Assembly: GCA_003554565.1 (NCBI GenBank)
Contig: PWGR01000107.1
Location: forward strand, 1 to 17,734
Source of the DNA: Clostridia bacterium
GTDB lineage: Bacteria > Bacillota > Sulfobacillia > SLMV01
Length of the DNA stretch: 17,734 nucleotides
Direction: 5' to 3'
Below the pieces are notes generated by a model. It was not told the origin of the DNA. It saw nothing but the letters and a program-made list of their open reading frames with translations, and searched no databases. Positions 7,156 through 13,996 of the stretch are shown here, piece after piece. Numbering within the stretch: the first letter of the stretch is position 1; each line of letters begins with the position of its first letter. Both the position numbers and the translations under genes were made by a program.

Positions 7156-7671
7156 TCACAGGTAGTCAGTAATCTCCTCCAGCGGGCGCCGCCGCGGGGC
7201 TTTCGGATCGATATCCGGATACCCTATCGGCAGAAGCGCCACCGGCCGCCTTTCCTCCGGAAGCGACAGAACCTGTGTGCACTGCTTCTCATCAAACGCT
7301 CCCATCCAGCAGGAACTCAATCCCCGGCTCTCTGCCACCAGCAGGATATTTTGAATGGCTGCAGCAGTATCCTGCAGGCAGTAAAGCTGGCGGCCCCGGT
7401 CATCGTAGCGGTGGGCAGACCGCTCCGGCTCGGCGCACACCACAATCACCACGGGCGCCTGCGCAAGAAAACTCTGACCGAAGGCAACTTCCACAAGCTG
7501 TTCCCGCAAGCTCTCATCGCGCACTACATAGAAATGCCACGGTTGCTGGTTGCCCGCACTCGGAGCCCACCGGGCTGCATCCAATAGCTCAGTGACTTGC
7601 TCGTCAGAAACCGGTTCATCGGTAAATCTCCGGATACTCCTGCGTTTTTGAATCAGATTGGTGATGTCCAT
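7156..7671 (-). CDS. Nitroreductase family flavoprotein
   Basis: FMN-dependent oxidoreductase of 171 residues, usually a homodimer using NAD(P)H. Family marks are the phosphate-binding RRSIRRF (10-16), the central stretch WAPSAGNQQPWHFYVV (about 35-50) and the flavin-contacting GLSSCWMGAFDEKQC region (about 118-132), ending with IGYP...PRRRPLEEI. The true substrate of such proteins cannot be read from sequence and may not be a nitro compound. The ATG at 7671 is chosen because AAGGAG lies eight bases upstream; the GTG three codons earlier is too close to it. It is the first gene of the minus-strand peptidase block and faces the M42 operon across a 299-base divergent region. No good promoter for it was recognised there, but two palindromes (7711-7720 and 7753-7762) lie 40-90 bases before its start and may be its control sites. 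Confidence 0.92.
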   Translation of the reverse strand: MDITNLIQKRRSIRRFTDEPVSDEQVTELLDAARWAPSAGNQQPWHFYVVRDESLREQLVEVAFGQSFLAQAPVVIVVCAEPERSAHRYDDRGRQLYCLQDTAAAIQNILLVAESRGLSSCWMGAFDEKQCTQVLSLPEERRPVALLPIGYPDIDPKAPRRRPLEEITDYL

Positions 7672-7710
7672 CGTAATCACTCCTTAATCATCTGGGGTTC
7701 TCTGTCGGGA

Positions 7711-7762
7711 GAAAATTTCCTACCTGTGAATCGAGGTTGCTCGCTCAGCCGCGGAAATTTCC
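7711..7762. promoter_or_regulatory. Paired palindromes in the divergent region, possible operator
   Basis: GGAAATTTCC at 7753-7762 is a perfect ten-base palindrome and GAAAATTTCC at 7711-7720 matches it at nine of ten positions. Their centres are 42 bases apart, close to four helical turns, so a protein bound at both would sit on one face of DNA. They lie upstream of the nitroreductase gene and more than 100 bases upstream of the M42 promoter. The binding protein is unknown. The remainder of 7763-7866 shows no gene or recognisable riboswitch. Confidence 0.35.
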
Positions 7763-7866
7763 CGTCACCGGCAGAGTCCCCTCCAGCGCACGGGCCAATT
7801 CGCATACCACAGCTGGGCGTCAGAGCAAGACCGGGGGGCACCTTCCCACGAACAGATCGATTTCTG

Positions 7867-7895
7867 TTGAAGGCGGTCAGGATGGAACATATACA
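7867..7895 (+). promoter_or_regulatory. Sigma-70-type promoter of the M42 operon
   Basis: TTGAAG (7867-7872) and TATACA (7890-7895) are separated by 17 bases, each matching four of six consensus positions. Transcription would begin near 7902, leaving a leader of about 70 bases before the first M42 start. Confidence 0.5.
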
Positions 7896-7925
7896 CCGGT
7901 CAAGGAAGGAAGGAGCACAGACCGG
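7896..7925. repeat. Dyad at the start of the M42 operon transcript
   Basis: CCGGTC (7896-7901) and GACCGG (7920-7925) are exact inverted arms around an 18-base purine-rich spacer made of GGAA repeats. Being placed at the predicted start point, it could be an operator or a 5' RNA hairpin. With six pairs only it may also be chance. Confidence 0.3.
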
Positions 7926-7970
7926 GAAGAATCAGTTACGAAGCAAGCAGCAACTGGGAGGAGGCTGACA

Positions 7971-9050
7971 ATGAGTGAACTGCTGGAGACAGTTACCGGG
8001 CGGGATTTTCTGCGGGAAATATGCACAGCTGCAGGAGTTTCCGGAGCTGAAGACTCCCTCGGAGACCTGGTGGAAAAACGCTTTGCCCCTTTCATCGACG
8101 ATGCCCGCCGCGACGTCATGGGAAACGTCATCATGCGTAAGCGGGGATCCGGTGCGGACCCGCCCATTTTGATGCTGGCGGCGCACATGGATGAAATCGG
8201 TCTGGTTGTGACAGAAGTGGACAAGAGGGGCTTTTTGCGATTTGCCCCGATTGGGGGGGTGGATCCCCGCAACCTTCTGGCCGGCGAAGTGGTGGTGCTG
8301 GGCGAGGAAAACCTTCCCGGCGTCATCGGTGTGAAACCACCGCACCTCATTTCGCCCGATGAACGAAAACGGGCCATAAAGATGGAGGACATGTACATCG
8401 ATGTGGGGCTGGATGAAGAATCCGCCCGCGCGAAGGTCCAGGTGGGAGATCCCGTGGCCTTCCGACGAGAAACTTTCGCACTGGCGGGCGACCGTCTCGC
8501 CGGAAAAGCCATGGATGACCGCGCCGGCGTGGCTGCACTGTACGCGGCGGCACAGAAACTCGCCAGTCTGCGCTTGGAGGCCGATGTTTATTTCGTCGCT
8601 ACGGTGCAGGAGGAGGTGGGGCTGCGGGGTGCAGTCACCAGCACATACGACATAATGCCGGATGCGGGCATTGCTGTGGATGTGACCATGGCGTCCGCTC
8701 CCGGAATCCCCTCGTCCATAGATGCCGAGATAGGAAAAGGACCGGCATTGACCCAGGGAGCCAACATACATCCCCGGATGCACCGTCGCCTACGCGAGAT
8801 CTCCGAACGGGAGCGCATCCCGCACCAGCAGGAAATCGAACCCGGGCACAGCGGCACAGATGCGTGGTCCATGCAGGTAACTCAGAGCGGAGTGCCGACC
8901 GCGGTGGTGTCCATTCCGCTTCGGTACATGCACACCACCGTGGAGATGTTGAGCGAATCGGACATCACAAATGCGGGCGTACTCATGGCGTATTTCGCCG
9001 CGAGCATCGATCGCGGGTTCCTGGAGGGATTCTATGACAGCTCTACGTGA
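7971..9050 (+). CDS. M42 family metalloaminopeptidase, first of three in tandem
   Basis: Two-metal aminopeptidase of the M42 (TET/FrvX/CelM) family, which typically forms hollow dodecamers that trim peptides from the N-terminus in the cytoplasm. The 359-residue product carries all expected metal and catalytic residues: H72 in AAHMDEIG, D182 in KAMDDRAG, E214/E215 in VQEEVGLRG, D237 in AVDVTM and H321 in YMHTTVEM. A PDZ-like oligomerisation domain should occupy about 75-170, with the loop KPPHLISPDERKR. The ATG at 7971 follows GGGAGGAGG; an in-frame extension upstream reaches over the promoter and is not used. The gene overlaps the next M42 gene by 17 bases. The fifth metal ligand is Asp, as in the third copy, but Glu in the second and fourth. 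Substrate preference (Glu, Leu or Lys type) cannot be assigned. Confidence 0.95.
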   Translation: MSELLETVTGRDFLREICTAAGVSGAEDSLGDLVEKRFAPFIDDARRDVMGNVIMRKRGSGADPPILMLAAHMDEIGLVVTEVDKRGFLRFAPIGGVDPRNLLAGEVVVLGEENLPGVIGVKPPHLISPDERKRAIKMEDMYIDVGLDEESARAKVQVGDPVAFRRETFALAGDRLAGKAMDDRAGVAALYAAAQKLASLRLEADVYFVATVQEEVGLRGAVTSTYDIMPDAGIAVDVTMASAPGIPSSIDAEIGKGPALTQGANIHPRMHRRLREISERERIPHQQEIEPGHSGTDAWSMQVTQSGVPTAVVSIPLRYMHTTVEMLSESDITNAGVLMAYFAASIDRGFLEGFYDSST

Positions 9051-10059
9051 ACTGAGTGAGGTTCCAGGTGTTGCCGGCGATGAGGGGAAGGTCAGGGAGA
9101 TCATTCGTCAACAGATGCAGGAGCATGCGGATGAAATCCGGGTAGATGCCCTCGGCAACCTGTTGGTGATCCGCAGAGGCTCCCCCGACCTCCCGCGTTT
9201 GATGGTGGCAGCACACATGGATGAAGTGGGACTCATGGTGTCGCACATCGACAAGAGCGGATGTCTGCGTTTCAAAAAGGTCGGCGGCATAGACGATCGT
9301 GTACTGCCTTCAACTGCTGTTCGCGTTGGCTGCAAGCAGGTACCTGGTGCAATCGGATCCAAGCCAGTTCACCAGCAAAAGCCCGGGGAGCAGAACAAGG
9401 TAATAGAAAGCGACAAGATGTACATTGACATTGGCGCCTCCGGGAAGGAGGAGGCAGAGCGATCGGTGAGCCCCGGAGATTACGTTCATTTTGCCACCGA
9501 GTTCGAGGAGATGGGCGACGGTCGTTTGAAAGGTAAAGCGTTCGACGATCGCGCGGGATGTGCCCAGCTGATTGAACTGCTGAGAAGCGATGTCGAAGTG
9601 CCCCTGTACGCCGCCTTCACGGTACAGGAAGAAGTCGGCCTGCGTGGTGCACAGGTCGCAGCCTGGGAAATCGAGCCCGATTTGGCCCTGGTCCTGGAGG
9701 GCACAACGTGTGCTGACGTCCCTGAAGTCGAGGACCACGGGCAGTCTACCGCACTGGGGGAAGGCCCCGCACTGGGACTCATGGACCGCACCAGCTTTGC
9801 TCACCCGGGTATGCTGCGGGGACTCATCCGCGCAGCGGAAGAGAACAGCATCCCTTACCAGTTCCGAAGAAGCACTGCCGGGGGGAATGACGCTGGGCCG
9901 ATCAGTCTCAGTCGAGGTGGGGTGCCGGCCGCAACCGTCTCTACCCCGTGCCGCTATATCCACTCGCCAGTGTCAGTCATGAAGAGAAGCGATTTTGAGA
10001 ATGGACTGCGGCTGCTCAGTGCATTTCTGCAGGACATAGAAAGGGGATTCAGACCATGA
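9034..10059 (+). CDS. M42 family metalloaminopeptidase, second of three in tandem
   Basis: Paralogue of 341 residues with complete catalytic set: H61 in AAHMDEVG, D171 in KAFDDRAG, E199/E200 in VQEEVGLRG, E222 in VLEGTTCADVPE and H310 in RYIHSPVSV. The fifth ligand is therefore Glu with the GTTCADVPE context, unlike the Asp of copies one and three. The mid-domain loop (KPVHQQKPGEQNKV, about 110-123) differs from the PPH...DERK loop of copies one and four. The ATG lies inside the end of the upstream gene (17-base overlap) with GGAGGG six to seven bases before it. The stop overlaps the next start as ATGA. This arrangement keeps the three products in fixed proportion and would favour mixed complexes, which is inference. 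Confidence 0.94.
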   Translation: MTALRELSEVPGVAGDEGKVREIIRQQMQEHADEIRVDALGNLLVIRRGSPDLPRLMVAAHMDEVGLMVSHIDKSGCLRFKKVGGIDDRVLPSTAVRVGCKQVPGAIGSKPVHQQKPGEQNKVIESDKMYIDIGASGKEEAERSVSPGDYVHFATEFEEMGDGRLKGKAFDDRAGCAQLIELLRSDVEVPLYAAFTVQEEVGLRGAQVAAWEIEPDLALVLEGTTCADVPEVEDHGQSTALGEGPALGLMDRTSFAHPGMLRGLIRAAEENSIPYQFRRSTAGGNDAGPISLSRGGVPAATVSTPCRYIHSPVSVMKRSDFENGLRLLSAFLQDIERGFRP

Positions 10060-11060
10060 AGGATATGATCCGTGCTTTTGTCGAGGAATTTGGGGTCGCC
10101 GGACACGAGGGACGGGTACGAACTATCATAGCAGATCAGATCCGGGAGCATGTAGACGATATGCACACCGATGCACTGGGCAACCTCATAGCCACTCGTG
10201 GCCCCGAGGATGCCGACGCCACATTGATGTTTTCAGCTCATATGGATGAAATCGGGCTGATTGTGACCCACATTGACGACAACGGCTTCCTGCGTTTTTC
10301 GAACATCGGGGGAATCCAACCCCACCGCCTCCTGGATGAGAGGGTGGTATTTGCCAATGGGCAAGTGGGAACTGTTGGCGTCGAACGGGTCGAAAAGCTG
10401 AAGGACCTCAAGATGGAAAAGATGTTCATCGACATCGGCTGTGCATCAAAGAAGGAAGCCGCGGAATACGTCGAGGTCGGTGACGCAGCCAGCTTTCACC
10501 GTCCCCTGGTGGATATGGGAGATCGTCTGCTGTCCAAGGCCATGGACGACCGGATCGGGTGCGCGGTCCTGGCACAGGTACTGAAGGAGCTGGACTCACC
10601 GAAAAACCGCATAGTGGGGGTTTTCAGCGTCCAGGAGGAGGTGGGCCTGCGCGGGGCCCGGACTGCCGCCTACCAGGTAGCACCGGACCTGGGGATCGCA
10701 CTGGACGTCACCGGCACAGGCGATACTCCGAAAGCAAGGCGGCTGGATGTGTCGCTGGGCGACGGGGCGGCAATCAAGATAATGGACATGAGCCTGATAA
10801 CCCACCCCGGGGTAAAACGCCTGCTTCTGGAGCTGGCGGAAGAACACGGCATTTCGTACCAGCGAGAGGTCCTCGAGTTCGGCGGTACCGATGCCGGGGC
10901 GATTCACCTCAGTAGATCTGGAGTGCCTTCCGGGTGTATATCAATCCCGACGCGGTATCTGCACCGTCCCAGCGAGATGGTGGACTGCAGCGATGTACGG
11001 GCATGTGTCGACCTGGCGGTGGCACTCTGCGGTGCTGATCTCAGCCGGATCGATCGGTGA
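10056..11060 (+). CDS. M42 family metalloaminopeptidase, third of three in tandem
   Basis: Shortest of the copies at 334 residues, with H62 in SAHMDEIG, D164 in KAMDDRIG, E194/E195 in VQEEVGLRG, D217 in ALDVTGTGDTP and H303 in RYLHRPSEM, so it should be active. The PDZ-like domain loop is reduced and charged (VERVEKLKDLKMEK, about 108-121), replacing the PPH motif; this loop influences assembly and substrate access in the family. Its start overlaps the preceding stop by four bases (ATGA), with AAAGGGG upstream. A phosphoribosyltransferase-like gene follows 28 bases later, very probably on the same transcript. Confidence 0.94.
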   Translation: MKDMIRAFVEEFGVAGHEGRVRTIIADQIREHVDDMHTDALGNLIATRGPEDADATLMFSAHMDEIGLIVTHIDDNGFLRFSNIGGIQPHRLLDERVVFANGQVGTVGVERVEKLKDLKMEKMFIDIGCASKKEAAEYVEVGDAASFHRPLVDMGDRLLSKAMDDRIGCAVLAQVLKELDSPKNRIVGVFSVQEEVGLRGARTAAYQVAPDLGIALDVTGTGDTPKARRLDVSLGDGAAIKIMDMSLITHPGVKRLLLELAEEHGISYQREVLEFGGTDAGAIHLSRSGVPSGCISIPTRYLHRPSEMVDCSDVRACVDLAVALCGADLSRIDR

Positions 11061-11088
11061 CAGCACAGCAAATGGAGGGAACACGGAG

Positions 11089-11619
11089 ATGAATGCGGGA
11101 GACTCCCGCCGGGTGCAGATATGCGGCCTTGATTTTACACCGCATTGGACGCGCACCGAGGAGGGCAAGGAGATACCACGTCTTCATTTCAGCGGCGATG
11201 TGGCATTGACGAATGCAGCGGCAGGCGCCCTGGCCGCGGAGCTGTCCCGGCTGGAGTGGGATGTTTTGGCGGGTATCGCCCCTCGCTGTCTACCACTTCT
11301 TCACGTAGTCTCCAGCTTTCTGGGACGGGAGAGGGACGTGCCGCTGTTCGGCGGATCTGAGGAAAGCATGGTCGACCCGGTCGAGTTGGATACGGGAAGC
11401 CCCGGCACGTGGTCAGTGGAGCGCAGCGACTTCCTGCTCCTGCCCGAAAAGAAGATCGTGCTGGTGACTGATGTGACCTGGATTCCGGATCCACTGCAGG
11501 GGCCGGCCGTTGGCCTGCAAGGGGCTGGAGCGTCTGTTGCGGCACGGGCAGCCGTTCTGGCGTCACAGGAAATCGGGGAGTCCGGCGACTACGTCGTCGC
11601 GAATCTACTGAAGATATGA
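11089..11619 (+). CDS. APRT-like phosphoribosyltransferase homologue with altered PRPP loop
   Basis: Protein of 176 residues that follows the outline of type I phosphoribosyltransferases close to adenine phosphoribosyltransferase: an N-terminal hood (IPRLHFSGDVALTNAAAGALA, about 29-49), strand-loop DVLAGIAPRCLPLLHVVSSFLG (about 58-79) in place of the family's VxxxEAxGIPLA, then VDPVELDTGS (95-104), and a C-terminal helix GASVAARAAVL. The PRPP-binding signature, normally LLVDDVxxTGGT, here reads IVLVTDVTWIPDP (123-135): one of the paired acidic residues and the whole T-G-G-T turn are gone, with extra glycine-rich residues after it. Both sides remain in frame, so a simple frameshift does not explain it. 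It may be a regulator or partner without transferase activity. GGAGG lies ten bases before the ATG. Placement behind three M42 genes suggests a shared operon. Confidence 0.7.
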   Translation: MNAGDSRRVQICGLDFTPHWTRTEEGKEIPRLHFSGDVALTNAAAGALAAELSRLEWDVLAGIAPRCLPLLHVVSSFLGRERDVPLFGGSEESMVDPVELDTGSPGTWSVERSDFLLLPEKKIVLVTDVTWIPDPLQGPAVGLQGAGASVAARAAVLASQEIGESGDYVVANLLKI

Positions 11620-11659
11620 TGCGGGGCCCTCCATTCGCAGGGCAAGAGGTAATCGCACG

Positions 11660-12003
11660 GTGCAGCGACGGACCGCGGGCCGGAGCTTGACCAGGGCAGC
11701 AGGCATCTCCGCCTGTGCGTTCATCATATTCTGGACAGCTACTGTCGGTATTGACTACTGGCGGACCACCTTACGGCTTGCAGGACCGGCTTTCACCTGG
11801 CGGGCCACAACGGCGGATGATGGGGGATCAGGCATCTATTTCAGTGTGGGGTGTTCGGTGATCATTGAGGGGTTTTTATGCCGGAGGACGAATTTGCGGG
11901 TGTAACCTATATCCAGTTTCGGCTTCTGGATCAGCCCATCCGCACCGTTGGTAAACCCTCGTCACCCGGTACAACAGCAGGGCCGGATCAGGACCTTGCA
12001 TGA
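11660..12003 (+). pseudogene. Small single-pass membrane protein, interrupted by a one-base frameshift
   Basis: From GTG 11660 (AAGAGGT nine bases upstream) the frame gives a basic N-terminus, one membrane helix (AAGISACAFIIFWTATVG, about 13-30) and an outside segment with DDGGSGIYFSVGCSVIIEG, then ends abruptly at 11905 as FLCRRTNLRV. The minus-one frame takes over exactly at the T-run 11873-11877 and reads FMPEDEFAGVTYIQFRLLD onward to TGA 12001-12003. Adding one T joins the two into a coherent product of about 114 residues. From memory, DDGGSGxY...GxFMPEDExxGVT resembles small uncharacterised membrane proteins of Firmicutes; this was not searched. The break may be a real mutation or a homopolymer sequencing error. 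The heptamer is not a good programmed slippage site. It lies 40 bases after the phosphoribosyltransferase-like gene. Confidence 0.55.
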
Positions 12004-12104
12004 CTTCTTGCCCGGCAGGACTCTGACCGGACCAGGATGGCACCGCGCATCGGGTAACTGCCACATTAAGGTCTCCAGAGATACCTGATGGAGTTAGCAC
12101 AGTG

Positions 12105-12139
12105 ATGCCGCCGGAGCGCACATCCGTGTCCGGCGGCAT
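12105..12139 (-). terminator. Strong hairpin after minC, possible terminator
   Basis: ATGCCGCCGGA (12105-12115) and TCCGGCGGCAT (12129-12139) are perfect 11-base inverted arms with a 13-base loop. The stem begins five bases after the minC stop codon and lies between convergent transcripts. No T-run follows on either strand, so it is either a Rho-assisted or atypical terminator, or an RNA-stabilising 3' hairpin. Confidence 0.45.
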
Positions 12140-12144
12140 TCCGA

Positions 12145-12873
12145 TCAGATATCACTTTCAGCCACATTGAGATGATCGCCGGTCCTTCTGCCCACCTGCT
12201 CAATCGCCAGGTCTTGCAGGTGAGATGCGGGATAAACGCAGATCCGCCCCTCATCCACGACCGCACATTCCGGCTGGTCTCCCTCCTCGTCGTGCTCACT
12301 GCGGGCCAGATGCTCGCCGATGCGCAGCTGCAGCGGGTTCATGACCCGCGCGTAGATCCAGGTTTCATCATCTCCAGCGTAGCCGGCATGGGCTACGCCC
12401 CCGAGACTGCCCAGGATGTAAATGTTCCCGACGGCCGTCACGCTTCCGCCCGGATTGACGCTGCCCATCACTACCAGTGAGCGGGGTGAATGAATGCTCT
12501 GCCCGCCACGCACGGTAGAAAGGTGAAAATCCACCCAATCCACGGGCCCGGCAGGCGCACTATCCCGGGTGCTGTGACCAGCCGGAACCCCGATGGATAT
12601 CCCCTCATCATCATCTGTTATCTCACGTCGACACCGTATTTCCCGCAGAGTCATATCTGAATGCTCTGTGAGGGTCGAGATGATAATCTCCGCTGTTGAT
12701 GCAGTCAGCGCCTCAGCGACCACTTCCACCGTGATGGTCGCTCCGGAGAGGAAAGCACCGATGTCTTTGAGCTTCTCACGAAGCCGGTCGCGCAGGGCTT
12801 CAGCATCCCCGGTAGCAGTACCTCCCCCAATTATCATCCTTATTCCTTCGTTTGACCCCTTAAATTCTATCAA
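12145..12873 (-). CDS. minC: Septum site-determining protein MinC
   Basis: Inhibitor of FtsZ ring assembly that, with MinD at the membrane, blocks division near cell poles. The 242-residue protein shows the N-terminal FtsZ-inhibiting domain (IEFKGSNEGIRMIIGGG at the start, to about 105), a linker, and the C-terminal beta-helix domain with the signature LVVMGSVNPGGSVTAVGNIY, LGSLGGVAHAGYAGDD and MNPLQLRIGE (about 134-190) that binds MinD. The start is TTG: GGAGG lies nine bases upstream and homologues begin at the same IEFKG, so there is good support for it. No minD or minE is in the window; the usual minCD pairing is absent here, so partners must be elsewhere. The C-terminal tail after about 195 is longer and more acidic than usual. 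It has its own promoter (12907-12935) and a hairpin after the stop. Confidence 0.93.
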   Translation of the reverse strand: MIEFKGSNEGIRMIIGGGTATGDAEALRDRLREKLKDIGAFLSGATITVEVVAEALTASTAEIIISTLTEHSDMTLREIRCRREITDDDEGISIGVPAGHSTRDSAPAGPVDWVDFHLSTVRGGQSIHSPRSLVVMGSVNPGGSVTAVGNIYILGSLGGVAHAGYAGDDETWIYARVMNPLQLRIGEHLARSEHDEEGDQPECAVVDEGRICVYPASHLQDLAIEQVGRRTGDHLNVAESDI

Positions 12874-12906
12874 TTCGGCATACCTCCACCACAGCTGTAT
12901 ACCAGT

Positions 12907-12935
12907 ATATTACAACAAGTCCCGCTTGGTGTAAA
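12907..12935 (-). promoter_or_regulatory. Sigma-70-type promoter of minC
   Basis: On the minus strand TTTACA (12935-12930) and TAATAT (12912-12907) are spaced by 17 bases, matching five and four of six consensus positions. It begins seven bases after the tdh stop codon and ends about 33 bases before the minC start, so minC can be transcribed apart from the upstream operon. Confidence 0.6.
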
Positions 12936-12941
12936 TACCCA

Positions 12942-13982
12942 TCACGGGATCAACACAACTTTTCCGCACTCACCCGATTCCATCAAGTGCATCCCCTCCA
13001 TGAACTCGTCCATGGGCAGCTGGTGCGTTATTATGTCGCTGACATCCAGCCCACCAGCAAGAAGACCCTCCATCTGGCGCCAGGTCTCCCACATACGCCG
13101 CCCCACTATACCCTGCAGGTCAATACCTTTGAATACTACGTCATCCCCGAGATTGAGTGTGACCTGGCTCTCCGATGGTAGGCCCAGTAAGCTCACCCGT
13201 CCACCCATGCGTACCATCTTGCAGGCCTGATCTATGGCCGCAGGGTTGCCGGACATCTCCAGCACACCGTCGACACCTTCGCCGCCGGTCAGCTCGTGCA
13301 CCCGTGCGAGTACATCTTCATTTGCGGCATCCAACACCGCATCGGCACCGACCTTCTCTGCCAGCGCTATGCGGTAAGGATTAACCTCAGTGGCTATGAC
13401 CTGTCTGGCCCCACACTGCTTCAGCACCGGTATACTCATCAGTCCTATAGGTCCGCACCCGGTTACTGCAATACGCGCACCTGCTACCGGTCCGGCCAGT
13501 GCGGTATGTACGGCATTGCCCAGAGGCTCCTGGGAAGAGGCCACCCCGAGATCCAGGTCGCGGTCAGTGGGCCACAGATTGACCGCAGGAAGGGCTATGT
13601 ACTCCGCGAAGCATCCGTCGATGTCCACGCCGATGATCTCGGTATTGATGCATACATGCCGCTGGTTCATCCGGCACTGCGCACAAGTCTCACAGACGAT
13701 GTGCGTCTCTGCCGTCACGAGGTCACCCTCCTGAAACCCGGTAACCGCATCACCCATGGAGGCAATCTCACCCACGAATTCGTGCCCGGCTATGAGCGGC
13801 GGCTGAACACGATCCCGCAGTGCCTCGTCCCATGAGTAAATATGGTAGTCAGTACCGCATATGGATGCCGCCAGAACTCGGATCAGCACCTCATCTCGAC
13901 CGTACGAAGGTATGTCCACCTCGCGCAGGGCCAATCCGGGACCCCGTTCCTCCTTCACCAGCGCATTCATCTTTTCAGTCAT
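12942..13982 (-). CDS. tdh: L-threonine 3-dehydrogenase
   Basis: Zinc-dependent NAD+ enzyme oxidising L-threonine to 2-amino-3-ketobutyrate, normally cleaved by glycine C-acetyltransferase (Kbl) to glycine and acetyl-CoA. The 346-residue medium-chain dehydrogenase has catalytic zinc ligands C42 (ICGTD), H67/E68 (GHEF) and E152 (QEPLGNAVHT), structural zinc cysteines C97, C100, C103 and C111, and the NAD fold GCGPIG (175-180). The motifs TDYHIYSWDEA and IIGVDIDGCFAEYIALPAVNLW are specific to threonine dehydrogenase rather than sorbitol or other alcohol dehydrogenases. No kbl gene is nearby. The ATG at 13982 has GAGGAGG nine bases upstream; that ribosome site overlaps the TGA of the upstream M42 gene, so translation is probably coupled. 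Confidence 0.93.
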   Translation of the reverse strand: MTEKMNALVKEERGPGLALREVDIPSYGRDEVLIRVLAASICGTDYHIYSWDEALRDRVQPPLIAGHEFVGEIASMGDAVTGFQEGDLVTAETHIVCETCAQCRMNQRHVCINTEIIGVDIDGCFAEYIALPAVNLWPTDRDLDLGVASSQEPLGNAVHTALAGPVAGARIAVTGCGPIGLMSIPVLKQCGARQVIATEVNPYRIALAEKVGADAVLDAANEDVLARVHELTGGEGVDGVLEMSGNPAAIDQACKMVRMGGRVSLLGLPSESQVTLNLGDDVVFKGIDLQGIVGRRMWETWRQMEGLLAGGLDVSDIITHQLPMDEFMEGMHLMESGECGKVVLIP

Positions 13983-13996
13983 AGAACCAACCCTCC

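Noticed and set aside
7737..7970. Upstream extension of the first M42 gene
   Set aside because: A GGGAGGAGG site precedes the ATG at 7971, homologues start there, and the extension covers the predicted promoter.
7672..7970. T-box or other riboswitch in the leader of the M42 operon
   Set aside because: The T-box core sequence and specifier arrangement were not found, and the predicted leader is only about 70 bases long.
11627..11644. Small hairpin after the phosphoribosyltransferase-like gene (GCCCT with AGGGC)
   Set aside because: Only five pairs and no T-run; it also lies just before a probable co-transcribed gene.
11870..11878. Programmed minus-one ribosomal frameshift at GGGGTTTTTA
   Set aside because: In the zero frame the codons GGG and TTT cannot both re-pair after slipping back one base, so mutation or sequencing error is more likely.
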